64,000 nucleotides of DNA from Gordionus sp. m RMFG-2023 (GCF_954871325.1 NC_088776.1:7013985-7077984); one strand, 5' to 3'; counted from the first letter of the stretch, positions 23,340 to 36,343 are shown. Numbers and translations are program-made. The notes: generated by a model from the letters alone, not told the origin.

Positions 23340-23590
23340 AAAAAACATCTTTCTAATATCAAAAACAATGAACCCGGATTAAAACAAAAATTTTCTATAT
23401 GTTCAACAAATTGACCCAGCAATCCAACCCAGCAGGCCGACCCAGTATGCCAACCAGGGTCGGCTCAACAGGCCCAATGGGTCGGGCTGGGTCGTGGTCG
23501 ATTTTTCGACCCTGGCTCTGGGTTGGACCAATTTTTACGACTTCGACTCGGGGTCGTAAAAAACCAACCATTTAACAAAACTAATCAGAT
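23340..23590. repeat. Reverse copy of the GC-rich arm at 6520
   Basis: It runs from AACATCTTTCTAATATCAAA (the reverse of the first 127-bp unit) through GACCCAGC/GGGTCGGG motifs to CATTTAACAAAAC at about 23585. A second similar end, CTATTTAACAACAC, lies at about 23648-23661. It could be a solo end of the same element family or the far terminus of a very large element. The former is favoured. Confidence 0.55.
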
Positions 23591-23664
23591 CAACCCTTTT
23601 GGTTAGGTGTTTATCTTTTATACCAAAAACCTTCGTGTAAAACCAACTATTTAACAACACCAAT

Positions 23665-24565
23665 TCTAACTAATAATCACTGATATGTAAAGCTACTTTA
23701 TGTTGAAGAGTAAATAGATTTCTAAAAAAATTTGACTTATGTCATAATTTAAAGTGGATAGCTTATAATTTAAAATAACTACAAGGATCTCGAACTAAAC
23801 CATGAAGCCGAAATCACCGGTATAATTTTTCGAGCCTGTTCATAACGGTTATTAAAATTATTTGTTTTAAATGATTATATAATTATTTTTTAAATAGGAA
23901 AAATTTCTATGCGTCTATGTTATTGCTCGATTTGTTAACTATATTTTAAAATGTTAAAATATAAATCGGAATGGAACTGAACCATTATATTTAACGGTTC
24001 GACACCCTGCAATAAACAGAAAGATTTCAAAATTTTGAATGAAGCCTTTATAGGTAAATAGCGAAAGTTTAATTTTTTTTTCTATATGATTACATTAAAT
24101 GTTGTTTTGTTAAGATTACACGATAATAAAGTTTGCGCATTAGGACTTTGCACCCTTTTAAACTTACCAGCCGACAGTAGACAACATATAACTTTTATTC
24201 AAATCCCCTGAATTTATATCTTCACTTATCAAAATATTGATTGGAGGATATCAAGAAAATCAACAATGGTAAATAAATCATATAACACTTTTTATAAATG
24301 AAAATCCTGGAAAAATTTATTTATTACAATAAAAAAACTACTGTTATAATAATGCCAATTTTCTTTGATCTTATATTGATAAATATTCCTAGAGATACAT
24401 ATTCTTATATCATATTTCCTATGACTCAAATTTTTGGTACATATCTAGCTTTTCGGCTCCCTCCTAATTTATTCTGGGATTTCCCCTAATCAAATTACTC
24501 GAAAAATATTTATATTGATATGTTCCACCAAATTTTATATAATTTAATGAATAAATTTTCTAATT
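23665..24565. other. AT-rich stretch with a 63-aa frame
   Basis: A plus-strand frame at 24298-24489 (63 aa, hydrophobic) has no recognised motif and no support as a gene. The remainder is non-coding as far as can be seen. Confidence 0.3.
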
Positions 24566-24571
24566 TAGCAC

Positions 24572-24659
24572 GTATACAGAATAGCGAGTATTCGTGGAAA
24601 GACGTAGATGAAATTAATAATGCAGATAGTTCTGATGACGATGATATAGACGCTATCAA
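24572..24659 (+). CDS. Possible acidic exon of an unrecognised host gene
   Basis: An acceptor-like TTTTCTAATTTAG precedes an open segment reading RIQNSEYSWKDVDEINNADS followed by SDDDDIDAIK. A donor-like AAAA/GTTTTT follows. Its codon use and acidic composition are unlike the surrounding AT-rich noise. No neighbouring exons were identified, so this remains a suggestion. Confidence 0.3.
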
Positions 24660-24699
24660 AAGTTTTTGTTTATATAAATTTCTTTAATATTGATAAATA

Positions 24700-25510
24700 T
24701 TTATTTATATATTGATGTCTTTTAATCTTTGAGTGGTCAAATGGGAAATATAACTCAATCGGATGGGGTATTGCTCAACTTCCCTCTCCCCCCCCCCTCC
24801 ATTTTAAAACTGTTATACGTCATAATTACGCGCATCTCGGCAACAATATTCATTTCCAATAAAAATTTCTATGAAAATTATAAATGTTATTATTAGATAA
24901 GAAACGAATTTGAACTCGATAGCTTTTACATTACCCAAGAAATTAAAGGCTAAGTATGCAAGAAACGCAATTTTGCCCTTTTCGGATATTATTTGTAAAA
25001 ATAGAAAAAGTTTAGTTATTTATTAAAAACTAATTCAATTTGAATATTTAATTTGGAATATATCACTAGTAAAAGGTTGATTAGGTGGCAATGTTATCTA
25101 AATTAAAATGATATTCCTATAATGACTAGTGGATGTTCGCACAGCTCTTAGAAATTTTCTATATTTTCTGACGGATACATAATAATTTTTTTATAAAGAA
25201 AAACCTTAAATTTGCCGAATTATCTGCTTTAAATACATTTTCAAAATTCAGCCCTTATTCGTAAAGATTTTTTGACCAATTTGTCCAACCACTGACATAT
25301 AATAATTTTCCGTTTTTTTTAAAGATCCACACTTTTTATTATTCTATTAAAAATATATAAAATAAATTATATATCAAGTAACAAATAAAATTTTAAAAAA
25401 CATAAGTACAAAATTATCTATAAAAACATAATTAAGCTCTTAAAAAGGAGCAGTAATTATATTTAAAATTTGTATTTGTATTTTTTGTTTTAAATAAAGG
25501 AATTCATTGG
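24700..25510. other. AT-rich stretch with a C10 run
   Basis: Contains a run of ten C (24788-24797). Nothing else was supported. Confidence 0.35.
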
Positions 25511-25526
25511 CATTCAATGTTTGGGT

Positions 25527-27900
25527 TCAAATTTTATTAGCCAACTTTTCAAAAATAAGTATCACTGCTGGTGGGGTAAAATTGATGTTATTAAATGTTT
25601 TATATTTATTTATCTTTTTGGTCTCTGCTTGAGTAAGTGTGTTACGCATTCGTGGGAAAATTAACTTAGGTATAATCCAATATGAGAGATTTACCCATGG
25701 GATAGTTGTGACCATTATATGATGAAAGGTTACGAAATTCTAAGATATTCGGGATTCGAACCTTATATTCAGGATAGGCTGAGGAGTTTATTTATTGATG
25801 AATGACGTTGTTGAAAATTCTGGTTTTTAATATAATTTAACCCATGTCTGCCCTTAGAATTGACTGGTATGTTACAATTCATGCAACTATGAGGTTGGGC
25901 TATCTCACTCCTAATCTATGGCCTGGGGTAACAAAACTAAGTTGTTCATTAGTTTGGAAAGCTCTAACCTTTATTATCTAATTAATGGACACTTATTATA
26001 TCTGCATATAATTTAAGTTAAATGTTTTTAGACTATTATTACGTGAATATAATAGAAATTTCTACCAACAAACTTTATCCTGTATATAAATCACCTAATG
26101 TTCATAATAATGGCGATTAAAATTTTTACAACGAATATAATCTCCGAACCAAGTCCAAGATTTCCACACTAAGTGAAGAAAATATAAAACATATATCTGT
26201 GAAACTGATAATGAATCGTGATATGTAAAAAAATATAAATACCTTTTTTTGCTGCCACAGTAATTTCTTTTACATAAGGTAAATAAAATAGATGGCCAAA
26301 GACAGGTTTATTTTATATATGGTAAACTCCATGACAAATCAACATGAAAGTCAACCCGATCCCCTCAGATCTTTCTAAAATTTTTACTAGTGTTTGAATA
26401 TATTGTAACTAAGAAAAAAAAATTTTTAGCCATCAACCAAACAGCGGCTTAGATATGGACCTCTAAAGGTCGAAAAAATTGGGCATTTAGATCAAAATTC
26501 TCTCTTTCAATTTAAAATATCTTTGGAAATAATTTAGCTAGAAACGTCATTTAAATTTTTTTATATAGCCTAATGGTAAGCCTATAACAATAGGTTATAT
26601 AAAGAAATTTAAATGACGCTTTAAGCTCAATTATATCCAAGGATATTTAAAATCAAAAGGAGAGCATTCTGCCCATATTTTACATTTTTTTGATCTTTTT
26701 AAGCCCGTATCTCAGCCGCTGTTTGGAGTTGGAGGCTAGAATTTTAATTTTTTCTTAGTTATAATATATGCAAAGACTAGTAAATAAATTTTAAGAAAAA
26801 TCTGAAGGGTTAGGGTTGAAAAACGTGTTTTTTTTTGTTGATATATCAATTACAACAATTAGTTTAGGGGTTTCCTAAGATTTTATTAGGCAAGGCTTCT
26901 AAATACTCATGCCAATTTATTTTATCGATATTTTGAGGAGGTGGGTGTCTTCAAGGGTAGAAGAGTGGATAAATTGGAAAAAGATTTTGATATTAGGATA
27001 AAAAAAAATTTGTGAGTAATGATATCAGGAAAAACTAATCGAAACATTGTTCTGCACATAATGAGAACCTGATCCAGCAAATTATCATTAAGGGAAATTA
27101 AGCTTGATATTAGCGAATTTTTTAATAAGTGGGAAGAGAAAAGATGGTACCGACAAGGTTTGAAGGGATAATAATTCAATGCCACTTATTTTACCAGGAA
27201 TTTGGGCTAACTTCCAACTGAGATAAAAACTTTTTCCAAGGTTTTGAATAAAGATTACAACTCAATATATTATTTAAGTTATTAAAAAAATGTAATATTC
27301 TAGAAACATACTAGCAATTATAAATTTTATAGACTCTGATGAGACGGTAGGGTGTTTGGGATTGGATCTAAGCTGAATATATTGTAAAAATTGTTAGCTA
27401 GATTCAAGGAGGTAGGTTGGATAAGGGTGAGCCCAAAAGAGTTAATATATTAAACTCGACAGTTTTGTAGTCAGATCAGATTTCCATCTTAATTTTGTTT
27501 AGGATTACACCTATAAGTTTTAAATTTGCATCAATAAAATTTAGTACCTCCATCATTCTAGATAGAGGGCCACAAATATTTCTATCATTCAGCCAAATGT
27601 TAAGGTCCGAATCAAATTTGAATTTGAAATCCTGGACCAGATCATGTATACTTAAACAAAAGATAAGGGATCTGAGCTCTATACCATCATCAGAGGCTAT
27701 TATGCTAGAGCTCAAAAGGAGTGGTATTTTAATGCTATAGCAGGTTTTAATAATTTAGAATAATCAGTATATTTTACATAGAAGCATTTTAAAAATTATT
27801 TAGGGACAAGCTGTTAAATTAATTTTTGAAGTCCAATTTGATAATGGTAGAGGATTTAGTAGCCAAATTCTTATTGCATAGGATGCTATTTAACATCCTC
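25527..27900 (-). mobile_element. Decayed LINE of the same family as 16759-20745
   Basis: Minus-strand similarity runs in gene order: reverse transcriptase (27900-27476: LATKSSTIIKLDF, then SLIFCLSIHDLVQDFKFKFD and LNDRNICGPLSRMMEVLNFI), the start of the C-terminal region (27190-26922), and the zinc-knuckle/nuclease region (about 25940-25527: CMNCN, RHGLNYIKNQNF, KKINKYKTF). Many breaks. A palindromic element (26347-26823) is inserted. The catalytic YLDD reads LNDR here, so the enzyme is dead. Confidence 0.75.
26347..26823. repeat. Palindromic (fold-back) MITE, ~235-bp arms
   Basis: The two halves are near-complete inverted copies. The left arm holds AAACAGCGGCTTAGATATGG and CGTCATTTAAATTT. 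The right arm holds CCCGTATCTCAGCCGCTGTTT-type and AAATTTAAATGACG sequences. The turn lies near 26575 and the outer ends are CAACCCGATCCC and GGGTTAGGGTTG. No coding capacity. Confidence 0.85.
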
Positions 27901-27989
27901 TTTTTATACAAGATCCTAATTGATATGTGCTTATAGCATATCTGTAGACACAATTTTAATAAGAATCATTATTTAGTTAATAATCAATA

Positions 27990-28590
27990 AAGCTTATCTG
28001 TGCCGATCCACATATTTTTCACCAATCCGATCCGATATTTTCTGATATTGGTTCAAAACCGATGCAATATTTATACTGATTTTTCACCACCCCCATTTGA
28101 ACCAAATTTAATTAAGAAATCAATATTTTTTATGCAAAAAATCAAATTAATTTAATAAATCTTTCATTATTCCTCCTCGTGAAATTAGAATTCCACAGAT
28201 AATGCATTTGCAAAATTATCTTTGCCTTTTGTAAAATATTTCCATAGTTCAGATAGCATATTTAAAAAAATTCTTATTTAAAGTATAAATAATAAAATTG
28301 GCTTTATTCTTTAAGAAGATTTATAAATAAAACTTTGGGAGTTTTTTTCTATATTTATTTATTTTTTAAATAGATTTTTAGTATTTAGGGGGTCTTGTGC
28401 ATTTGCATTGTTTAAAAATATATTTAGAAAATATTATAATATTGTAAAATAAATATACAAACATAAAATAACAAAAAAAAAGAAAAAAAGGTCAGATCAG
28501 TTTTTTGCAGGTATCGGCCCGATTTGATATGGAAAACACTAAATATCTGTGCCGATCCAATCCAAAATTGAATATTGGCACCACCCTACT
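27990..28590. repeat. Old element fragment with GCCGATCC motifs
   Basis: CTGTGCCGATCCA occurs at about 27998 and 28547 in direct orientation, with other GATCCGAT, ATCGGCCCGA and GGCACCACCCT motifs between and after. The last resembles a CCCT-type hAT end. No partner terminus was found. Confidence 0.35.
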
Positions 28591-28594
28591 TATG

Positions 28595-29560
28595 GTTATG
28601 AGTCAAATTCCTCCCAGATTTTGTAAGGCAATGAGATTAGTACAATATAAAATTTGATGGATCCATACAGTAAGTTATTATTTAATAAATTTTCCAAAAA
28701 TGTTCAGGATAAAAAAAACTGAATTGGTCATATTTGTGAAGAAAAGGTTTGAACTAGATATCGCAACGAGCTAGGAAATATATGTCCAAATAGCTATTAA
28801 CCCACCTAAGAAATAACGAGTGGTAATATTGGTCGCTTTAGCAGCTTCACTCTTCCCTAGCAAAATGTAAATATCTGTAATGAATCGATAATTTCTTTAC
28901 ACATTTAAAGAGGGAATAAAATTTCAAAAGGAATTGCAAATGAGATGGCCTAAAACAATCAAGCAGCTGAACATATATTAAAAGAATCAATGGTCTGAAT
29001 ATGGTGGCTTTTCCAGCATGAATAAAATTGCTAGCTATCATATAAAAATATCATACTATTGGTCTATTTTGTCTAAATAATCAAGAAGGAATTTCTTTTT
29101 TTTGAATGGTGCTAATAATAACAAAATTGAATTGGTTTTATTAATATTTAACTAATTTAATGTATGTGATCAATTAGAACCAAAACAAGGTTTATAATTT
29201 TTGGTTGTTAGATAAAATAATCTTTTATAATTTTAAAAATTTACAAGAATGAAAACTTATAAAATTTTTGATTAAAGGTCTTGCTGGGCAAAAAAAAATG
29301 GGCCACATCAAATTGTAATATTTTGATGTGCCAAGCAAGTTCAAAATATCTTTGAAGCTGATAATGATGTAAATTTATGCCATTATGGGGATTGTACATT
29401 ATGGTCCAGTACAAAAGATGGCTTAGGACAGCTAGATTAATCTCTATTTTCGATTAATTTCCAGAAGATTTATGAATGAAAAAATCTAGCATGAAAATTC
29501 AATTTTTATTATAAAAAAAATATTATAAATTTTTATAATTCATATTTGTAATTAGAATGT
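28595..29560. other. Non-coding stretch
   Basis: A minus-strand frame of 64 aa (28847-29041) has no recognised motif. A small perfect hairpin, CACATCAAA...TTTGATGTG, lies at about 29305-29332. Nothing else was supported. Confidence 0.35.
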
Positions 29561-29579
29561 GCATAATAATATATCAAAA

Positions 29580-30480
29580 TTATTTAAATAAATATAATAA
29601 AGGTGGTATGGATGTTAAAAAATCAATTACTATTCTCATAAAATTTATATTCATCTTTGTTTTACTATTATCATTATCTCTTGAAGTGGGTATATTAAAA
29701 CAACCTATTGTTTTCTTTCGGATCACCATATTAATTAGACGTGCTTCTACATCTACACACCCATGAAAAATGCTTTTGGATATACTGACATTAAAAAAAA
29801 TTAAGCATAAACTAGCTTCCTGTGGCATATAAGGCAAATCAAAACATATAGGTGGTGGGTTAAAAGCTTACAATGAATTATTATACATTTCTTCAATAAA
29901 AATAAATACCTGATATATTTTCTTCATAAATTGTTATATTATTTATTGTAAATTTAAAATCAAACCCATATTCTTTGGGGTAATATGTAAGTTCAAAACA
30001 TCCTTTTATTTAGTATTATTAAACAATATTATTTATATATGTGCCTGTATTATTTATCTTGATTTTATCAATTTCTAAATGCAAACAACATAAACATGTG
30101 TGCAAAGAATATTTGCATGGCTTCCATTCTATAGACTAAGATATTCTAAATACTAATAAATATCTATTATTGTAACTTGATTATTATTAACATTGATTGG
30201 GTTTAAGGTAACTTTTCGATATACCTTATAAAAAACTCCTTCAATTATATTAACAAAAATAAAAATATATGTAATCCTCAGATGCATTATAAGATTGCTA
30301 CCTGTACTAATGATATGTCATTGACCTGTATTTTAAAGTATGGGTTTGAGGCGAGAGAATTTATCGGATGAGTATTATAGTGTTCTATCACTTTTTGCAA
30401 AATGAAATATTTTCGATAAAATTATTATACAGTTCAGTACTGTATTCTTCTATATCAACAAAATTTATAATTTTATTGTT
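29580..30480 (-). CDS. Probable exons of an unrecognised multi-exon host gene
   Basis: On the minus strand an open segment around 30460-30318 reads KYFILQKVIEHYNTHPINSL, then NPYFKIQVNDISLVQ, before a CAG/GTAGCA donor. A second at about 30000-29905 reads ELTYYPKEYGFDFKFTINNI and ends ATATCAG/GTATTT. A 43-nt GT-AG intron leads to the third (about 29862-29580), containing FDLPYMPQEASLCLIFFNVS and VEARLINMVIRKKTIGC. The roughly 40-nt intron matches the topoisomerase gene. The segment FDLPxxPxEASLCL faintly recalls the C2 domain of PI3-kinases, but this is not secure. Exon borders elsewhere are uncertain. Confidence 0.4.
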
Positions 30481-30767
30481 TAAATGCTATATAATTTACA
30501 ATATTTTATCTAACATTTTATTTTCTTAAAAGTTTAATTTTTTAATTAAATAATTTCCTTTCTAAAATGAGTGTATAGAACATTTTATGAATTGAGAATC
30601 AAAATGTAGATGTAAGGGCTACTTCTGATTTTCCCCACAAACGTAAAATAATTTCTGAGGTAATATTGTTTATTTTGTATGTTAATGGCCTTTTTTTGTT
30701 AATAAAATTACATTATCTTCAAATTTTTTTATAAAATTAATAGTTTTTGTTAATTGTATTATATTTC

Positions 30768-30822
30768 ATTATAATTTTCAGATGTCCTCGCTACGTCGTC
30801 TTTACATCATATCATCGTGACG
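30768..30822. repeat. CTACGTC minisatellite copy, left flank of the transposon nest
   Basis: ATTATAATTTTCAGATGTCC followed by CTCGCTACGTCGTC matches the right flank at 40602-40636, which continues into more CTACGTCATG-like copies. The two flanks look like one short repeat split by the insertion of hAT-A. Confidence 0.55.
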
Positions 30823-32127
30823 CAGGGCTGTTGGGGGGGGGGGAGCTCGGGTGGGTGCACACCCCAAAAAAATTTTTGGCCTGAAACATAGCTCTCAGAA
30901 AAAATTATTTGACCCCGCAAAAATATCCTCTAAAAAATTTTCCGGCCTCCCAAATTTAAAAAAATTGCTGCTAAAACATGAAAGCTCATTTAAATTCAAT
31001 AAAAATTTGGTTTGATAAAAATTTTAATATAAATAAGGATACTAAGATAAACACAATTTTGCTAAGCCAACAAATTAACCATAATCGTTATTATCTTAAT
31101 TCAATATTTGATATGATGCTATTTCTTAGCATATAGAAGCTAGCTTTTCATGGGGTTTGTTCAACAAAATATAAGGATGCTGCAAAAGATGAAGACATAA
31201 TTAATTCTTCTGGACTATTTATAGCAATGTTTTTATACACCATAAAAAAAGATCTGTATTAAATAAAATTATGAAACTAATACCAAAAAATGCCCAATAT
31301 ACATCACACTAGATTCAAAACGAAATAATATCTATTGTGGCAGATACTTAAAATATCTCAAATTATAACAAAAGTGAATATTTTTTTTTGTCTTAAGGCT
31401 GATGAGGCAAATATGCATCAGATTTTAAAAACCTGAGCATAATTATTTACTATATATTTTCTGGAGAAATCCAAGAAAATTTAATAAGTATTATTAATTT
31501 ACTCTTACTACTGAAAACATTACTAATTGCGTTTTGGGGCAACTTATTGAGTTAAATATTAATTCAACGAATATAATAAGCCAGGCATATAATGGTGCAA
31601 ACGTCACGTATGATCAGGGTGGCCATGTCTCCCCCCATCAGCGGGAGACCCCCGCAATTTTTTAATTTACACGCAGACATCTCTCTCTCGCAAAACTACC
31701 GCAATCGGAAATCTCCCACAAAAATCTATCGCAATTTTTTTTTTTAGTATTTTAACGTTTTTAATATAATAATTTTGAAAGACATTAATTTATTATTTTT
31801 CATTTTTAAAAAATTTTTTTAAATACTTATTCGAAAAACATGTCTAGTTTGTAAATTTCTTTCTATCCTGTTTTATTTTTATCCATGAATAAATCTTTCA
31901 TTCATATAAGTCAGTACAGGGGAGTAAATCTACATCGATTGCAATACAAAAATATTCTCAAAAATAGTAAATAATACAGATGCAACTACATTTGCGGAAA
32001 TCGTATACATCTATCATGTAGTTCAACATTCACAGAGCTATATCCTCACAATGTGGGTCGAATCTTTTTCTCATGATATTTAATGACTCCAATATAAGTG
32101 CAAACTTTAATTGTGGCAGAACAAAAA

Positions 32128-33157
32128 TGAGCAAGGCTATCACAAATATTACCTGAATCCTAGGATCAATTCTAGACTATTTGAAAGATGGGCATCCATT
32201 TGCAATTCTAACAGATGCATCTAATAAGGGAAATATTAAAACATTTCCCTCGATCCTTCGCTATTTCAATAAGAATAAGAACATTTTAATAAAACTGTTA
32301 AAATTTTTTCCTCGGATAGTGAAAATCCAACAATGTAGCTAGCCCAGTGGAGTAGCTACAGGGGTGGTTTTCAGGTTTGGATCCCTTTCAGAGCAAAAAT
32401 TTATTTTTAGATTATACGTACAAAAGTCTTATAAGTGGTGACTTTATATCAAATAAATACGAATAATATTTTTATTTTTCTGGTTTTGATGTTTGTGGAA
32501 GGATTTTATATTACTATTAAAATTATTCTGGATAGTATTAATATAAAGATTGAGAATAATCTACTAAATTATAAAACAAATTATTGATGCATTTAAAAAA
32601 ATATATTTATTATATATTATCGAAGATATGGTTATGATTTGTAGGATAAACCCGGCCGAAGGCCGGGCAAAAGGGCCGAAGGCCCGTTAATGGACCCCCT
32701 CCAAGGAAAATTCCTAGCTATGCCACTGAGCTAGCCACATAATGGTAAATATAGCTGGTTCAGGGTTATCAATGATTTGCATCTCAGCTTTCTGCGCTGA
32801 TAATGCCTCTGTAAATTTTGGCAAAAACCAAAGTTACCGAATTGAAGCAGCACAATAATGAATTAATACCAATTGGCTGTATATGCCATATACTACATAA
32901 TTCTTACAAGAGCAATGAATGTACTATCTGTGGATGTCGAAATATTTGTGATGAAATGTTTTAACGAATTTAGTTCATCAACTAAAAGAGTTAATGAATT
33001 AAAAGAGTTGGTGAAGTGGTCTGACTTGGAATGGTGTGAGTTGTTGCGATATATACCTATCAAGTGGTTGTCATTAATACCTGCCATCGATATAATTTTA
33101 AAATTTTACAAACCCTTAAAAAAATACTTCTTAAATAGAGATTTTAAAAGCTGTTAA
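32128..33157 (+). pseudogene. hAT-B1 transposase, left (plus-strand) copy
   Basis: Begins around MSKAITNIT, continues LDYLKDGHPFAILTDASNKGN (catalytic Asp region) up to the MITE at 32345. It resumes at 32737 with SAFCADNASVNFG and then GCICHILHNSYKS. The last part (32873-33157) reads VEIFVMKCFNEFSSSTKRV, WLSLIPAIDIILKFYKPLKK and stops after NRDFKSC. This is the large vertebrate/invertebrate hAT type with the form K-T-R-W-L-S-L-L-P-A. The dimerisation half is missing from this copy but present in the one at 53493. Confidence 0.75.
32345..32728. repeat. hAT MITE (384 bp) inside hAT-B1
   Basis: Ends CAGTGGAGTAGCTA and TAGCTATGCCACTG, with perfect 8-bp flanks AGCTAGCC (32337-32344 and 32729-32736). 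The related copy at 54660 has a single AGCTAGCC and no insert, confirming the insertion. The interior has a GGCCGAAGGCC-type GC-rich palindrome at about 32650-32690. Confidence 0.95.
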
Positions 33158-33620
33158 TAGTTTTATTGAAACGATTTTAATTTTGTTGAAATAGCGGAGG
33201 ATCAAGGGAGATATTTTAATATTTCCCTTATTATATGCGTCTGTTAGAATTGCAGTATGCCCATCTTTCAAATCGTCAAGAATTGACCTCCTGAATTTAG
33301 CTCCTAAAACATTGATGATAGCCTTGCTCATTTCTGTTCTACAAGTATAGTTTTTATTTATATTAGAGTTCGTTAAATATTATGGGAAAAAGATTCTACC
33401 AACATTGTGAGGATAAGTATCTCTGTGAATTTTGTACTACAAGATAAGTGTTTACAATTGCCGCAACTGTAGTTGCATCTGTATTATTTCTTATTTTTTG
33501 AGTACCTTATTATGTAATGTTATACACACACACGGTAGATTTCCAATTGCGGTCGTTTTACTGGACATTCGCATAAAATATATTTTTAAAAAATTAAAAT
33601 CGTTTTTTTTATATAAAATT
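33131..33620 (-). pseudogene. hAT-B1 transposase, right (minus-strand) partial copy
   Basis: A minus-strand frame (33331-33131) reads MSKAIINVLGAKFRRSILDD then LKDGHTAILTDAYNKGNIKI, clearly the same protein start as on the left arm but diverged. It extends outward (to higher coordinates) as the untranslated arm. Its existence makes the element a fold-back with convergent partial genes. Confidence 0.75.
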
Positions 33621-34045
33621 TGTTGTAAATGTTAAATTTAATTTGCATAAAGATTTCTTTTGGATTTGTTGTACTTTATATGTAATTTGCATAAAGAATT
33701 CTTGTGGATTTATTGTTATAACGCGTGATAAAAAGATTATATTTGAATAGTTATGATTAGTTATAATAAGATTGAAAAGAGTATAAAAAGGCCAATTTTT
33801 ACGATACAAATAATCATTTTTTTTTATTAACTTTTTGTATTTTATTTTTATTTTTATTTTTATTTTTATTTTTATTTTTATTTTTATCTTTATAATTTGT
33901 TAATTTGATAATGTTATAATTTTGAATAAAGCATTAAATTGATTTCGTGATTCCTAATTATTATTAATTTCTTTTATATATATATATATTTGTTTTCTAT
34001 TTTTATATTTAGGTTTTGATGCACAATGACAACCTCATTGGGACA
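33621..34045 (+). repeat. 5' LTR
   Basis: Direct copy of 35929-36343. Starts TGTTGTAAATG and ends GGACA, with a TATAAAAAG box near 33781 and a TTTTTA repeat at about 33838-33890. Confidence 0.92.
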
Positions 34046-35928
34046 ATGGTGTTGGAGAGAGGAGGCGACAGAACCTTTACAACCTTCAGTCTAATGCCAA
34101 CCAAACTCCATACAAAAGAAAGAAATTTGAAACGGAAAAGGGGTAAGAAAAATATGAATTTGACAAGATGATATTTAAAATGTAGGTTGAAAAAGAGAAA
34201 TTATTTTGATAAGATTAGGTTTATGTAGGAATATAAAATCTAAAATTAAAGACAAAGGTAACATGCATAGTAGATAAGATATAATTGTGTTTAGTTATTT
34301 AAAGGTGATAATTAGGAAGGTTATATTTAGAAGTTATTGGTAAACTAAAAACCATTTGAATTTTGAAACTTAGACTGATATTTTAGATTTTAGAATAATT
34401 TAAAAATTCGGCGAATAAGAGTAGAATATAAATTTATTGTTAGGAAATAGTTGATTAAATTCTTATTGAAGATTACGTTTAACTTTTATTTTAAGGGCTG
34501 CGAAAGATGAAACAGCCTCAAGAATTAATGTGAATTAGTATATTAGGTTGTAGATTAACCAAAAAATCTTCATAGAGAGAATCGGCTTTTCGTCATTAGA
34601 AAATTTATGCCGCAATCGAGCTCATATTGAGATCGGATTTTTATTTTGAATCATGAATAAGATTTAAGAAGAATTATACAATATTATTCTAATAATACAA
34701 AAGGAAAAACATGCTTTAGAAATATACATATCAGTTTTCAACAACGGTTGTGCGAAAAATTATAATGATTAGATTTCATAAGTTCTTCAAATACGTGGGG
34801 TGAAAACCATAGTGATTAGAGTTAAGAGGTTGTTCATAAACGTAAGTATGAAGACTTTTATGATTAGATGTCATTGATTTCTCAACAACGTATGTGTGAA
34901 AAGAGATTTATATATTTCAGCAGTTTTTTTTAGACTTGAGTGTCAAAGAGTACATGAGGAAATAAATACACAATAATAATTTTTTTAAAAGATAGGTTTT
35001 GATATATATTTTAGAATAGGATTTTTAGATATAAATTTAGTATAGACATGGCTGAAAAGAAGATGAGGATCAATAGCTAAAGGATGAGTACAAGTAAATT
35101 TTTCAATGAAAATATGGGTCTAGGCTTCATTAAGGGGAGAGGGGTGATAGAATTTGATATATTTATATAATTTATTATATTTTGCTACGTATTATAAATT
35201 TAAGATTTAGTATAATTTACGTTATTTATTAAAGGCAGAATTAGTTTAAAGGAGATAAATGTAGACATTAGGATAAGGTTGGTATAATTATATATTTTAT
35301 TAGTATATTTGTATTAGGTAGTTTATATTTGAGAATAAATATAAGAAAGTGATAAAATATTTCAGAAGTTATTTAAATAGATTATTTTAGGTAGAAGTAG
35401 ATTAGATGTGATTACCCGATATCTCAGCAAGGGCAAACTGTCGTAGAAGACCCGGAAGTCTGAAAGATAGATACGATTACAAGAATTAGAGGCAACAACC
35501 AATCAATTACAAGAGGAAGGGGAAAACAAGCGAATTGATAGAAAGTAGGGTCAAGACGTTATGCTGCAATCGTTAATCGCCCAATTATTACCGAGACTTT
35601 AGTCTTGATAGGAAACAAGCTACGATAAATTGTAAAAAAGATTAAGACAGACTAGCAAAAAACAAGAGAGGAAAAGAAACTGGATGTCATCGATAATCGT
35701 TATCAATCGTGAATAGTGGAAAACAGGAGTGTATCAAGTTCGTCAGTGGCTTACAGCGATATAAAGCTGATCGTTTCACAGGGTGACAAGCGACAGATAG
35801 AATTGAAAAATTTCAAGCTACAAAGCCTTCGATAGAACTTAGAAGACAGCAAAAAGTAAGAAGAATAAGTCGAGATCGAAAGAAGATTGATTATTCGTAG
35901 AATGTTGGGTCTAATTTAAGTAGGGAGG

Positions 35929-36343
35929 TATTGTAAATGTTAGATTTAATTTGCATAAAGATTTCTTTTGGATTTTGTTGTACTTTATATGTAATTTGCA
36001 TAAAGAATTCTTATGGATTTATTGTTATAACGCGTGATAAAGAGATTATATTTTAATAGTTATGATTAGTTATAAGAAGATTGAAGAGTATAAAAAGGCC
36101 AATTTTTACGATATAAATAATCATTTTTTTTATTATTAACTTTTTGTATTTTATTTTTATTTTATTTTTATTTTTTTATTTTTATCTTTATAATTTGTTA
36201 ATTTAATAATGTTATAATTTTGAATAAAGCATTAAATTGATTTCGTGATTCCTAATTATTATTAATTTCTTTTATATATATATATATTTGTTTTCTATTT
36301 TTATATTTAGGTTTTGATGCACAATGACAACCTCATTGTGACA
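35929..36343 (+). repeat. 3' LTR
   Basis: Direct copy of 33621-34045, preceded by the purine tract at 35921-35928 and followed by the AAATT duplication. Confidence 0.92.

Larger units (their letters stand above)
33621..36343 (+). mobile_element. Old LTR retrotransposon (short, broken) inside hAT-B1
   Basis: Two direct LTRs (33621-34045 and 35929-36343, 425 and 415 bp) bound a 1.9-kb interior (34046-35928). The element is flanked by the 5-bp duplication AAATT (33616-33620 and 36344-36348). The uninterrupted site is visible in the reverse-oriented relative at about 52530. A purine tract TAGGGAGG precedes the 3' LTR. The LTRs carry TATAAAAAG and a TTTTTA microsatellite. By eye the LTRs are about 96-97% alike, so it is moderately old. 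The interior has no long frame and the family (gypsy- or copia-like) cannot be told. It looks broken or non-autonomous. Confidence 0.93.

Noticed and set aside
6520-23590. A single 17-kb element bounded by the two GC-rich arms
   Set aside because: The span holds several independent elements and no common coding content. Two separate ends of one family are more likely.
33838-33890. TTTTTA repeats as an independent microsatellite
   Set aside because: Present in both LTRs at the same place, so part of the LTR.
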